The notes under the pieces were generated by a model. That model searched no databases and was not told where the DNA came from. It was given only the letters and a program-made list of their open reading frames with translations. DNA of 20,628 bases, taken from contig JBDSTZ010000544.1 of NCBI GenBank assembly GCA_039927975.1, forward strand, positions 1-20,628, written 5' to 3'. Of this stretch, positions 1-7,002 are shown one piece after another (within the stretch, counting starts at the first letter, position 1; each line of letters begins with the position of its first letter). A program made the position numbers and the translations under genes. This DNA is from JBDSTZ01 sp039927975. GTDB taxonomy: Bacteria; Pseudomonadota; Gammaproteobacteria; Burkholderiales; Burkholderiaceae_D.

Positions 1-425
1 CCAACGATCTGAGTGGCGCCGGCGCCAAGTCGTCGGGAGGGCGCTGGAACAGCAAGGGTACGCCGCTCGTGTATTGCGCCACCACCATCGCGCTGGCCAC
101 GCTCGAGACCGCGCACTCTGTGGCTGGCGGCAGCCTGCCTTACAACCGCTTCCTGGTGCGCGTCGACATACCGGAGCCCGTCTGGCGCGCGCGCCTTGTG
201 CTTGACCCGCTGCCGGGCGGATGGGATGCCATACCGGCTGGCCTGTCCTCCCGGATCGCCGGCGACGCATGGGTCGCGTCGGGCGCGAGCGCACTCTTGT
301 TGGTGCCATCGGTCATTGTGCCCGACGAATACAACGTGATGATCAATCCGCGGCAAGTGGACGCTGCCGGGATCGCGGCGACTACCCTGAAACGCTGGCT
401 CTACGACCCGCGCTTGTTCCCCTGA
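1..425 (+). CDS. RES-domain toxin, 3' part (start off window)
   Basis: The reading frame is open from position 3, with no start codon in the window, to a TGA at 423-425. About 140 C-terminal residues are visible. The opening residues (DLSGAGAKSSGGRWNSKGTP, then LVYCA) are the RES signature, and the Arg of GRWN, the Tyr of VYCA and the Glu of ATLE match the conserved polar residues of the family. RES proteins (ParT, MbcT, Res) are toxins that deplete or use NAD+, usually with an Xre/ParS-type antitoxin encoded just upstream. That partner would lie outside the window, so pairing cannot be judged. The C-terminus (LKRWLYDPRLFP) is also typical, so the gene looks intact at its 3' end. No second toxin-antitoxin gene follows. 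The family call is confident; activity is inferred. Confidence 0.85.
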   Translation, partial: NDLSGAGAKSSGGRWNSKGTPLVYCATTIALATLETAHSVAGGSLPYNRFLVRVDIPEPVWRARLVLDPLPGGWDAIPAGLSSRIAGDAWVASGASALLLVPSVIVPDEYNVMINPRQVDAAGIAATTLKRWLYDPRLFP

Positions 426-439
426 ACGCAGATTGCACG

Positions 440-460
440 TTCGCGATTTTCGCTCGCGAA
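440..460. other. Perfect 7-bp inverted repeat after the RES gene
   Basis: TTCGCGA (440-446) and TCGCGAA (454-460) form a perfect stem around a 7-nt loop, 14 nt after the RES stop codon. There is no T-run on the plus-strand 3' side, so it is at best a weak terminator or an mRNA 3'-end stabiliser. Confidence 0.4.
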
Positions 461-501
461 GCCGCACAGGAGAAGCCGGCAGAGTGTGCGCATCAGCTTG
501 A

Positions 502-507
502 TACAAT
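502..507 (+). promoter_or_regulatory. Candidate -10 (TACAAT) for the START-like gene
   Basis: TACAAT lies 67 nt upstream of the ATG at 575, in the gap after the RES gene. No convincing -35 hexamer is visible at 16-18 nt, so this is a half-supported promoter. Confidence 0.35.
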
Positions 508-574
508 GGGCGGTCTTTCGATTGCCGCATGACCCCTGAATGCTTGCCGAGCTATCCCATCGCCTGGAAAAAAA

Positions 575-1189
575 ATGCGCTTTCTTACCGTTGCCGTGCA
601 CGCCGCTTTACTCCTGACCGTCGCACTGCAACCGGCCCACGCCATCAAGTCGATCGACCCGAGCGAGATCACGGAATCCAAGGTCACTTTGCTCGACGTT
701 AGCGAAAATGGCGCCGCCGCGAAATCATTCAGCGCCGCCACCATCATCGGCGCGCCAATCGACAAGCTGTGCGCGCAACTGCAACGTTACGCCGACTATC
801 CCGCCTTCATGCCCAACACCGACTCGGTGAAGATCTCGCAGAGCGCGCCTACCCATTCGGTGATCGACGTCACCCTCAAACTACCGATGGGAAAGATTAA
901 GAAATACCGCTTGAAAATGGAACCGAAAGTGACGCCAACCTCGTGCGTACTGGCTTGGAAGCTGGTGTCGTGGCCCGGCTTGAAGCAGGAAGAAACCATC
1001 GCCGACACCACCGGCCAATGGCAATTGACTCCTTCGGCCGTGGCCGGCAAAACCCTGGTCCGCTACGACGTCAGGACCGAACCGGGACCGATCCCGTTCG
1101 GCTTCGGCTGGATCGTCGACAGCCTCAGCAAGGACAGCATTCCGCAGACCTTGGAAGCGTTGCGCAAGCGCGCTGCGGCGTCGAACTAA
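575..1189 (+). CDS. Exported START/SRPBCC-domain protein
   Basis: The product has 204 residues. It begins with a Sec-type signal peptide: basic MRF, a hydrophobic core to about residue 18, and a probable cut after AHA at residues 21-23. The rest resembles the polyketide cyclase/START-like fold: DYPAFMPNTDSV at about 74-85, the basic KIKKYRLKM strand at about 107-115, and the late helix DSLSKDSIPQTLEALRKRA. This fold holds a hydrophobic ligand in a cavity, as in COQ10-like and lipid-binding proteins. With a signal peptide the likely location is the periplasm. The ligand is unknown. The start has GGA six nt upstream of the ATG, followed by a run of A. It converges on hslO with a 42-nt gap. SRPBCC membership is well supported; function is not. 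Confidence 0.8.
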   Translation: MRFLTVAVHAALLLTVALQPAHAIKSIDPSEITESKVTLLDVSENGAAAKSFSAATIIGAPIDKLCAQLQRYADYPAFMPNTDSVKISQSAPTHSVIDVTLKLPMGKIKKYRLKMEPKVTPTSCVLAWKLVSWPGLKQEETIADTTGQWQLTPSAVAGKTLVRYDVRTEPGPIPFGFGWIVDSLSKDSIPQTLEALRKRAAASN

Positions 1190-1195
1190 TCCCTC

Positions 1196-1217
1196 AAAAA
1201 ACCGCGAGGCCGCCTCG
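1196..1217 (-). terminator. Possible weak terminator of hslO
   Basis: On the minus strand a 5-bp stem (CGAGG/CCTCG, loop of 3) is followed three nt later by six T. It sits between the convergent START-like gene and hslO. The stem is short and not flush with the T-run. Confidence 0.35.
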
Positions 1218-1231
1218 GACCGAGCCCCGCC

Positions 1232-2200
1232 TCAATGCTTGACGTCGCTCGCCGGAATCAACACTTCCACCGGCGTGTCACTGGCGAACAGCTGCGCGCA
1301 ATCGACCTTGTCGAAGTCGTAGTGCTTGCCGCAGAAATCGCAGTTGATACCGAGCTGGCCCAGTTCGGAAAGCGCGTCTTCGACCTCGGCGCGGCCCAGC
1401 ATCTTGAGCATATTGCCGACCTTCTCGCGCGTGCAGCTGCAATGAAATTGCGGATGCGCCGGTTCGAACACGCGGATCGTCTCTTCCCAGAACAGCCGGT
1501 TCATCAGGGTCTGGATATCGGTCGACAGCAGCTCAGGCTGCTTGAGGGTGGAGGCCAGCGTCACCGCGCGGTTCCAGGTTTCCAAATCTTCTTCTTCCGT
1601 CATTTGCACAGTCTGGTCATCCTTGCCGCTGTGGCGCGGCAGTTTTTGCAGCAGCAACCCGCGCGAGACATGCTCGTCCGCCCCTAGCCACAGGCGCGTA
1701 TCGAGCTGTTCCGAACGCAGCATGTAGTTTTCGATGACGGTCGCCATGTCCTCGCCGTCGAGCGGCACGATGCCCTGGTAGGGTTGCTGGCCCGGCACCT
1801 TGTCGATCGGGTCAAGCGTGATCACGAAGCGGCCCTTGCCCTGGGCGTTGAGCAGGCTGGTCAGGCTGGCGTCGTCGGCGATCACCGCGTCTTCGGCCAG
1901 CTTGGCCGTGGCGCGCAGGCGCAAATCGGAATCGCACTCGACCACCAGCAGGCGCACCGGACCGTCACCGTGGATCTGCATGATGATCGCGCCGTTGAAC
2001 TTGAGGTTGGCCGACAGCAGGGCGGCGGCGGCAATCATTTCGCCCAGCACGGTCTTGACCGCGCCCGGATAGCTGTGGCGCGCCTGGATTTCTTGCCAGG
2101 CGGAGGACAGCTCGACGAATTCGCCGCGCACGGCGGCATTGTCGAAGATGAATTTTTGCAGGGTGTCGGTGGGAAAGCTCGTGGTCATGTCTGTAGTCAT
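1232..2200 (-). CDS. hslO: Hsp33 redox-regulated chaperonin
   Basis: The product has 322 residues. Hsp33 is a cytoplasmic holdase activated by oxidants such as hypochlorite, when its zinc-binding cysteines form disulfides. The substrate-binding domain covers about residues 10-185 (FIFDNAAVRGEFVELSSAW, then YPGAVKTVLGE). The linker follows, and the C-terminal redox switch carries HCSC (Cys254, Cys256) and CDFC (Cys287, Cys290), the family's four zinc ligands. I chose the ATG at 2200 (MTTDMTTSF), 12 nt before a second ATG at 2188. Either fits, and neither has a strong ribosome-binding site. The frame stays open far upstream across the carbonic anhydrase gene, but that part is a shadow. It lies 74 nt downstream of the gamma-carbonic anhydrase gene on the same strand, probably as one operon. 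It is slightly longer than the usual 290 residues because of its N-terminus. Confidence 0.96.
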   Translation of the reverse strand: MTTDMTTSFPTDTLQKFIFDNAAVRGEFVELSSAWQEIQARHSYPGAVKTVLGEMIAAAALLSANLKFNGAIIMQIHGDGPVRLLVVECDSDLRLRATAKLAEDAVIADDASLTSLLNAQGKGRFVITLDPIDKVPGQQPYQGIVPLDGEDMATVIENYMLRSEQLDTRLWLGADEHVSRGLLLQKLPRHSGKDDQTVQMTEEEDLETWNRAVTLASTLKQPELLSTDIQTLMNRLFWEETIRVFEPAHPQFHCSCTREKVGNMLKMLGRAEVEDALSELGQLGINCDFCGKHYDFDKVDCAQLFASDTPVEVLIPASDVKH

Positions 2201-2224
2201 CTTGGTTCCGATTCGTTGGCTTTT

Positions 2225-2250
2225 TTGGCCGATTATGTTGGCCGATGATG
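2225..2250. repeat. 13-bp tandem repeat, two copies
   Basis: TTGGCCGATTATG (2225-2237) is followed directly by TTGGCCGATGATG (2238-2250), with one mismatch. It lies between the carbonic anhydrase stop and the hslO start. No function is apparent. Confidence 0.6.
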
Positions 2251-2274
2251 TCGGCGATGTGTCAGCCGGCTCGT

Positions 2275-2799
2275 TCAGCCGATTTTTTTCAGGTCCGTCT
2301 TGAAGCGCTGGCCGCGCCGCGCATAGCTGACCGCGCTTTCCTGCAGCCGCGCCAGCTCTTCCGCGCCGAGCTGGCGCAGCGCCTTGGCCGGGCTGCCGAG
2401 GATCAGCGTCTGGTCGGCGAACTGCTTGCCTTCGGTGACCAGGCTGCCGGCGCCGACCAGGCAACCCTTGCCGACCACCACGCCGTTCATCACCACCGCC
2501 TGGATGCCGATCAGGCTGTCGTCGCCGACCGTGCAGCCATGCAGCATGGCCTGGTGGCCGATCGTCACGCCGCGCCCAACGGTCAGCGGAAAGCCCATGT
2601 CGGTATGCATCACCGTGCCTTCCTGCACGTTGCTGTCGGCGCCGATGGTGATCCGCTCGTTGTCGCCGCGTATCGTCACGTGATCCCACACGCTCACGTT
2701 CGGGCCCAGCGTGACCTTGCCGATCACACTGGCCGAGTCGGCCACATAGGCGGACGGGTCGATCTCGGGCGCGTCGTCGCCCAATTGATATATGGCCAT
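2275..2799 (-). CDS. Gamma-class carbonic anhydrase family protein (YrdA/PaaY type)
   Basis: The product has 174 residues, the usual length. It is a left-handed beta-helix built from hexapeptide repeats, seen as recurring V/I-G-x-x-x-x-V/I steps from about residue 20 to 135. His65 (VMHTD), His82 (GHQA) and His87 (LHGC) match the three metal ligands of gamma carbonic anhydrases. Members are homotrimers that hydrate CO2 or act on CoA thioesters, and many are of unproven activity. The C-terminal helix (GAEELARLQESAVSYARRG) is typical of the YrdA branch. The ATG at 2799 gives the standard MAIYQLG start but has no clear Shine-Dalgarno sequence. It is first in a likely two-gene unit with hslO and is divergent from the hydrolase at 2947. 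Confidence 0.93.
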   Translation of the reverse strand: MAIYQLGDDAPEIDPSAYVADSASVIGKVTLGPNVSVWDHVTIRGDNERITIGADSNVQEGTVMHTDMGFPLTVGRGVTIGHQAMLHGCTVGDDSLIGIQAVVMNGVVVGKGCLVGAGSLVTEGKQFADQTLILGSPAKALRQLGAEELARLQESAVSYARRGQRFKTDLKKIG

Positions 2800-2906
2800 G
2801 GCAAGGCTCGCTGGGAAGGAGAGGGGAAGCCGCTATTTTACGCCCTCGCACCACTTGTCGTTCAGTCAGCCCGAATCGGCCGGCCGGCAAAGCCCCCGCG
2901 CTCGCG

Positions 2907-2940
2907 TATAATTGCACGGTCGTTCGTTTAATTCCCGAGG
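2907..2940 (+). promoter_or_regulatory. Candidate promoter -10 and RBS for the alpha/beta hydrolase
   Basis: A perfect TATAAT lies at 2907-2912 in the 147-nt divergent gap. GAGG at 2937-2940 sits six nt before the ATG. The -35 region is poor (GC-rich). Confidence 0.5.
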
Positions 2941-2946
2941 CAATTC

Positions 2947-3828
2947 ATGGTTCCATCGCAATCCGAATTCATCACCGTGCGCGGCTTGCGCACCCATGTC
3001 CGTCTGTGGGGCAGGGCGGGCGCGCCGAAGATCTTCATGGTGCACGGCTGGATGGACGTGGCCGCTTCGTTCCAGTTCGTCGCCGACAGCCTGGCCGGCG
3101 ACTGGCAGATCATCGCGCCCGACTGGCGCGGCTTCGGCCTGTCCGAGCGCAGCGCGTCCGACACCTACTGGTTTCCCGATTACCTGGCCGACCTCGACGT
3201 CCTGCTCGACCATTACGCGCCCGGCGAGGCGGTCAACCTGCTCGGCCACAGCATGGGCGGCAACATCGCCAGCGTGTATGCCGGGGTGCGGCCGGCGCGC
3301 GTGCGCAAGCTGATCAATCTGGAAGGCTTCGGCTTGCCGGCCAGCCATCCAGAGCAGGCGCCGAAGCGCCTCGTGCAGTGGCTCGACGCGCTGCGCGAAC
3401 CACCGCAGTTGCGGCCCTATCCGAGCGCGGCGGCGGTGGCGGCCCGCTTGCAAAAGACCAACCCGCGTCTGTCGGACGAACGCGCGCAGTTTCTCGCGCA
3501 ACATTGGGCCGCGCCCAACGCCGGCGGGCAATGGGAAATCCTGGCCGACCCTGCCCACAAGAAGCCCAATCCGGTGCTGTACCAGATCGATGAAGTGCTG
3601 GCCGCCTGGCGCGCCATCACTGCGCCGGTGCTGTGGGTCGAGGCTGTCGAGACCAATATGTGGGAATGGATGGGTCCGAAGCCGGCCGCGCGCATTGAGA
3701 TCGACCGCCGTCTCGCACAACTGCGCCAGGTGCGCGCCGAGATGATGGCCGATGCCGGCCATATGCTGCACCACGACCAGCCCGAACTGCTGGCGCGCAT
3801 GATCGAAGACTTTCTCGGCGAGCCATAA
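2947..3828 (+). CDS. Alpha/beta hydrolase
   Basis: The product has 293 residues and no signal peptide, so it is cytoplasmic. Fold landmarks are VHGW (32-35, oxyanion hole), APDWRGFGLSE (57-67), the nucleophile elbow GHSMGG with Ser102, and the late catalytic His272 in DAGHMLHHDQP. The third triad residue is not certain: the region after the strand PVLWVEAVE offers Glu232 or Glu235 rather than the common Asp. The substrate is unknown; relatives include esterases, lipases and epoxide-hydrolase-like enzymes. The start is fixed by GAGG six nt upstream. No gene on the same strand abuts it, and 204 nt of GC-rich sequence separate it from the next gene. Confidence 0.9.
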   Translation: MVPSQSEFITVRGLRTHVRLWGRAGAPKIFMVHGWMDVAASFQFVADSLAGDWQIIAPDWRGFGLSERSASDTYWFPDYLADLDVLLDHYAPGEAVNLLGHSMGGNIASVYAGVRPARVRKLINLEGFGLPASHPEQAPKRLVQWLDALREPPQLRPYPSAAAVAARLQKTNPRLSDERAQFLAQHWAAPNAGGQWEILADPAHKKPNPVLYQIDEVLAAWRAITAPVLWVEAVETNMWEWMGPKPAARIEIDRRLAQLRQVRAEMMADAGHMLHHDQPELLARMIEDFLGEP

Positions 3829-3984
3829 GGCGACCGACGGTATTTTCGCGCGGAAATGGGGCGCGCCTCCTCGCCTTCGCGCAGCGCCGCGCGCCCGCGC
3901 CGATCACGCGCCTGTATCGGCCGCTATCCACAGGGCCCGCGCTCGCGCAGCGGACCGGCCGCTGCCGGCCGCGCTTAGTCAGCG

Positions 3985-3990
3985 TACAAT
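3985..3990 (+). promoter_or_regulatory. Candidate -10 (TACAAT) for the PHP gene
   Basis: TACAAT lies 42 nt before the ATG at 4033, with no clear -35. A start site near 3997 would rule out the upstream TTG at 3997 as the initiation codon and supports the ATG. Confidence 0.4.
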
Positions 3991-4032
3991 AAGACTTTGG
4001 TCACCTCGCCGCAGCAAAGCCGCCGTTTCCCT

Positions 4033-4866
4033 ATGTTGAATGTAGATCTGCATTGCCACTCGAACGTGTCCGACGGTGTCCTGCCTCCTGCGGCGGTGGC
4101 CAACTACGCGCGCAAGGGCGGCGTCGACGTCTGGGCCCTGACCGACCACGATGAAGTCGGCGGCATCGCCGCCGCCAGCGAGGCGGCCGCCGCGCTCGGC
4201 ATGCGCTTCGTCGCCGGCGTGGAAATCTCGATCACCTGGGCCAACGCGACGGTGCACATCGTCGGCCTGAACATCGACCCGGCCAATCCCGTTCTGCTGG
4301 CCGGCCTGGCCACGACCCGCGCCGGGCGCGACGCGCGCGGCCTGGAAATGGCGGCGCAGCTGGCAGAGGCCGGCATTCCCGGCGCTTACGAAGGCGCTCT
4401 CAAGTACGTCGGCAATCCCGACCTCATGTCGCGCACCCACTTCGCCCGCTACCTGGTCGAGACCGGCGTGTGCAAGAACATTCCCGAAGTGTTCCGCAAG
4501 TATCTGACCGAAGGCAAGCCCGGCTACGTGCCGCACCGCTGGGCCACGCTCGAACAGGCGGTCGGCTGGATTCGCGCCGCCGGCGGCATTGCCGTGGTGG
4601 CCCATCCGGGCCGCTACAAGTTCAGCCAGCTGGCCGAGGGCGAGCTGTTCGGCGAGTTCAAGGACCTGGGTGGCAGCGCCATCGAAGTCGTCACCGGCAG
4701 CCACACGCCGGACCAGTACCCGGTCTACGCGCGCGTTGCGCAAGATTACGGTTTCCTCGCCTCGCGCGGCACCGACTTCCACGCGCCGGGCGAATCGCGC
4801 GCCGAATTTTCCTTGCTGCCGCCTTTGCCGAGTAGCGTCAAGCCGGTCTGGCACGACTGGTTTTAA
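4033..4866 (+). CDS. rnm: PHP-domain phosphoesterase, RNase AM / 3',5'-nucleoside bisphosphate phosphatase type
   Basis: The product has 277 residues. The PHP metal-site motifs are all present: DLHCHSNVSDG (His7, His9, Asp14), TDHD (His39), AGVEIS (Glu64), a His at 75, AHPGRY (His191) and RGTDFHAP (Asp248, His250). The family includes E. coli RNase AM (yciV/rnm), a 5'-to-3' exonuclease that also matures rRNA 5' ends, and a Chromobacterium enzyme acting on 3',5'-bisphosphonucleotides. The ATG at 4033 gives the canonical MLNVDLHCHS start. A TTG 36 nt upstream is in frame but improbable. In E. coli this gene neighbours yciO. Here yciO is about 3 kb further on, separated by the LysR, pdxI and htpX genes. 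It converges on the LysR gene. Confidence 0.88.
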   Translation: MLNVDLHCHSNVSDGVLPPAAVANYARKGGVDVWALTDHDEVGGIAAASEAAAALGMRFVAGVEISITWANATVHIVGLNIDPANPVLLAGLATTRAGRDARGLEMAAQLAEAGIPGAYEGALKYVGNPDLMSRTHFARYLVETGVCKNIPEVFRKYLTEGKPGYVPHRWATLEQAVGWIRAAGGIAVVAHPGRYKFSQLAEGELFGEFKDLGGSAIEVVTGSHTPDQYPVYARVAQDYGFLASRGTDFHAPGESRAEFSLLPPLPSSVKPVWHDWF

Positions 4867-4898
4867 GCCGCCGCGCGCGCCGCCTTCAACGCGGCGGC
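4867..4898. terminator. Possible shared hairpin between convergent genes
   Basis: Perfect 9-bp arms GCCGCCGCG (4867-4875) and CGCGGCGGC (4890-4898) enclose a 14-nt loop. They start right after the PHP stop codon and run into the end of the LysR gene. There is no T-run on either side, so intrinsic termination is uncertain. Confidence 0.4.
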
Positions 4899-5794
4899 GC
4901 CTGGATAAAATCGATAAACGCACGCAACGGCGCCGGCATGTGGCGTCGTCCCGAGTAGTAGAGAAACGGACCGGGAAACGCCAGCCACCATTCCTCCAGC
5001 ACCGCTTGCAACTGTCCCGCCGCGATGTAGGGCGCCAGCCATTCCTCGAACAGATAGATCACGCCGTGCCCGGCCACGGCGGCGCTGACGGCGACGTCGG
5101 CGGCGGTGGGGGTGACGATCAGCGGTCCGCGCGGTTCCACGCTGACCGCCTGGCCCTCACGCGCGAACTCCCAGGGCGGCATCGCGCCGCTGAGAAATTT
5201 CATCCGCAGGCAGGCGTGCTCCAGCAGTTCGCGCGGGTGACTCGGCACGCCGCGCCGCGCCAGGTAGGCCGGCGCGGCGGCGACCGCGAAACGCTGCAGG
5301 CGCGGGCCGATCGGCACCGCGATCATGTCTTGTTCGAGCCGCTCGCCGTAGCGGATGCCGGCGTCGCAGGCGCTGGCGGTGACGTCGACGAAGTTGTTGT
5401 CGACAATCAGGTCAAGCGTGATGTGCGGGTAGGCGAGCAGGAATTGCTCGATGATCGGCTGCAGGAAGAAGCGCGCCGCGCTCACCGGCACGTTCAGCCG
5501 CAGGGTGCCGCGCGGGGTGTCGCGCAACGCATTGAGGACGTCGAGCGCGCTGGCGACTTCATCCAGGGCCGGCCGCAAGCGGCTCAGCAGCAGCGCGCCG
5601 GCTTCGGTCGGCGTGACGCTGCGGGTGGTGCGCAGCAGCAGCCGAAGGCCGAGCTGCTGTTCGAGCCGCCGCACGGCCTCGCTCAACGCCGAGGCCGAGT
5701 GTCCTCCCGCCCGCGCGGCCTCGCGGAAGCCACGGTGCTGGGCGACCAGCGCAAAGCTCGACAGATCGGCCATGGAATGCAGATCGCTACTCAT
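4886..5794 (-). CDS. LysR-family transcriptional regulator
   Basis: From the ATG at 5794 the product has 302 residues, the standard LTTR length. The N-terminal winged helix-turn-helix is clear (FALVAQHRGFREAARAGGHS, then SALSEAVRRLEQQLG, with LLLRTTRSVTPTEAG). The effector-binding domain follows from about residue 90 (GTLRLNVPVSAARFFLQPII) to the end. The frame extends 28 codons upstream, but those residues are not LysR-like. An AAGGA about 10 nt upstream of 5794 supports the shorter start. It is divergent from the pdxI-like gene with a 171-nt gap, so it most likely controls that gene and itself. A perfect inverted repeat at 5833-5850 is a plausible binding site. The inducer is unknown; a vitamin B6 link is suggested only by the neighbour. 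Confidence 0.93.
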   Translation of the reverse strand: MSSDLHSMADLSSFALVAQHRGFREAARAGGHSASALSEAVRRLEQQLGLRLLLRTTRSVTPTEAGALLLSRLRPALDEVASALDVLNALRDTPRGTLRLNVPVSAARFFLQPIIEQFLLAYPHITLDLIVDNNFVDVTASACDAGIRYGERLEQDMIAVPIGPRLQRFAVAAAPAYLARRGVPSHPRELLEHACLRMKFLSGAMPPWEFAREGQAVSVEPRGPLIVTPTAADVAVSAAVAGHGVIYLFEEWLAPYIAAGQLQAVLEEWWLAFPGPFLYYSGRRHMPAPLRAFIDFIQAPPR

Positions 5795-5832
5795 GTGGAA
5801 TGGGTCCTTGGGAGGAGAGGGAATGCGTCGAT

Positions 5833-5850
5833 TGTGCGGATTTCCGCACA
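5833..5850. promoter_or_regulatory. Perfect inverted repeat, candidate LysR operator
   Basis: TGTGCGGA-TT-TCCGCACA (8-bp arms, 2-nt centre) lies in the gap between the LysR and pdxI-like genes, 39 nt upstream of the LysR start. A second, looser dyad, GTGAT-N10-ATCAC, lies at 5859-5878. Confidence 0.6.
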
Positions 5851-5965
5851 GCCCGTGCGTGATTGCCCCGATTATCACACGGCCCGGGCGGCGCTACCAT
5901 GTTTGACATGACGCGGGCGGACGCACCGATCCGCCCGCCACCATTCCCACCCCACAGGAGCCAGC

Positions 5966-6832
5966 ATGTCCACCCATTTCCCCGCCGACCAGCAGTTCAC
6001 TCCCGCCGATTGCTCCCTCCGCTTCAAGCGCCTCGGCTATGGCGCCATGCAGTTGGCCGGCCCGCACGTGTTCGGCCCGCCGAAGGACCGCGCCGCCGCC
6101 GTGGCCGTGCTGCGCGAGGCGGTCGAACTGGGCGTGAACCACATCGACACCTCGGATTTCTACGGCCCGCACGTCACCAACCAACTCATCCGCGAAGCCT
6201 TGCATCCCTACCGCGACGATCTCGTCATCGTCACCAAGGTCGGCTTCCGGCGCGGCGCCGACGCGTCCTGGTTGCCGGCGGCCTCGGCCGAGGAGTTGCG
6301 CGCGGCGGTGCACGACAATCTGCGCAACCTGGGCCTCGACGCCCTCGACGTGGTCAACCTGCGCGCGCCGGGCATGAGCGGCCCGGATGGCTCGTCGATC
6401 GCGGCCGCCTTCGACACCATGCTGCGCCTGAAGGAGGAAGGACTGATCCGCCACATCGGGCTCAGCAACGTCGATGCGGGCCAGGTGGCCGAGGCGCAGG
6501 CGATGGGGCCGATCGTCTGCGTGCAGAACCATTACAACCTGGCCCACCGCGATGACGACGCGCTCATCGACGCGCTGGCGCTGCAAGGCATCGCCTACGT
6601 GCCGTTCTTTCCGCTGGGCGGCTTCACGCCCTTGCAGTCGGACGCCCTGCGCCAGGTGGCGGCCAGGCTGGAAGCGACGCCGATGCTGGTGGCGCTGGCC
6701 TGGCTGCTGCGGCGCGCGCCGAACCTGCTGGTCATCCCCGGCACCTCGTCGCTGGCGCACCTGCGCGAGAACGTCGCGGCCGGCGCCCTGCGGCTCGACG
6801 GGGAGTCGCTGGCGGCCTTGAACGCGATGTAA
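5966..6832 (+). CDS. pdxI: Aldo/keto reductase, PdxI (YdbC) type, pyridoxal reductase
   Basis: The product has 288 residues. From memory it matches E. coli PdxI/YdbC along its whole length, with shared stretches such as RLGYGAMQLAGP, VFGPP, GVNHIDTSDFYGPHVTNQ, DASWLPA and YVPFFPLGGFTPLQS. That enzyme reduces pyridoxal to pyridoxine with NADPH in the vitamin B6 salvage pathway. The TIM-barrel AKR residues Asp61, Tyr66 and Lys91 are present. The position of the usual catalytic His holds Asn131 (VVNLR), as I recall it does in E. coli PdxI. The NADPH-binding end is IPGTSSLAHLREN at 257-269. The start is fixed by AGGAG (5956-5960) five nt before the ATG. It is divergent from a LysR gene, its probable regulator. 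The substrate assignment rests on similarity alone. Confidence 0.88.
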   Translation: MSTHFPADQQFTPADCSLRFKRLGYGAMQLAGPHVFGPPKDRAAAVAVLREAVELGVNHIDTSDFYGPHVTNQLIREALHPYRDDLVIVTKVGFRRGADASWLPAASAEELRAAVHDNLRNLGLDALDVVNLRAPGMSGPDGSSIAAAFDTMLRLKEEGLIRHIGLSNVDAGQVAEAQAMGPIVCVQNHYNLAHRDDDALIDALALQGIAYVPFFPLGGFTPLQSDALRQVAARLEATPMLVALAWLLRRAPNLLVIPGTSSLAHLRENVAAGALRLDGESLAALNAM

Positions 6833-6936
6833 GCGCGGCGCGGCGCGACGTGGCGGTCGCGGCGCTCGCGCCGGCCTGGCCGGCCAGACGCCGCCACCCG
6901 GCGCGCACCGGGCCGGCGGCGATTCGACCGCCAACT

Positions 6937-6966
6937 CTTGTATTTTCCGCCGCTCACCCCTATCTT
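6937..6966 (+). promoter_or_regulatory. Candidate heat-shock (sigma-32-like) promoter of htpX
   Basis: CTTGTAT (6937-6943), 13 nt, then CCCCTATCTT (6957-6966) resembles the RpoH consensus CTTGAAA / CCCCATnT. The same bases also read as TTGTAT-N17-TATCTT, a moderate sigma-70 promoter. The ATG follows 36 nt downstream. Confidence 0.5.
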
Positions 6967-7002
6967 ATCGGCCTGTCAACCAGATTTGGCCGGAGATTCT
7001 CC

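Noticed and set aside
1232..2917. A 561-residue minus-strand frame covering hslO and the carbonic anhydrase gene
   Set aside because: Only the part from 2200 downward is Hsp33. The upstream part is an Ala/Arg/Gly-rich shadow of the carbonic anhydrase gene in another frame.
3924..3932. CTATCCACA, one mismatch from a DnaA box
   Set aside because: It is a single site with no cluster, no AT-rich unwinding region and no origin genes nearby.
6850..7002. N-terminal extension of HtpX from the ATG at 6850
   Set aside because: It is Arg/Pro/Ala-rich, unlike any HtpX, and would place coding sequence over the promoter. The ATG at 7003 has a good ribosome-binding site.
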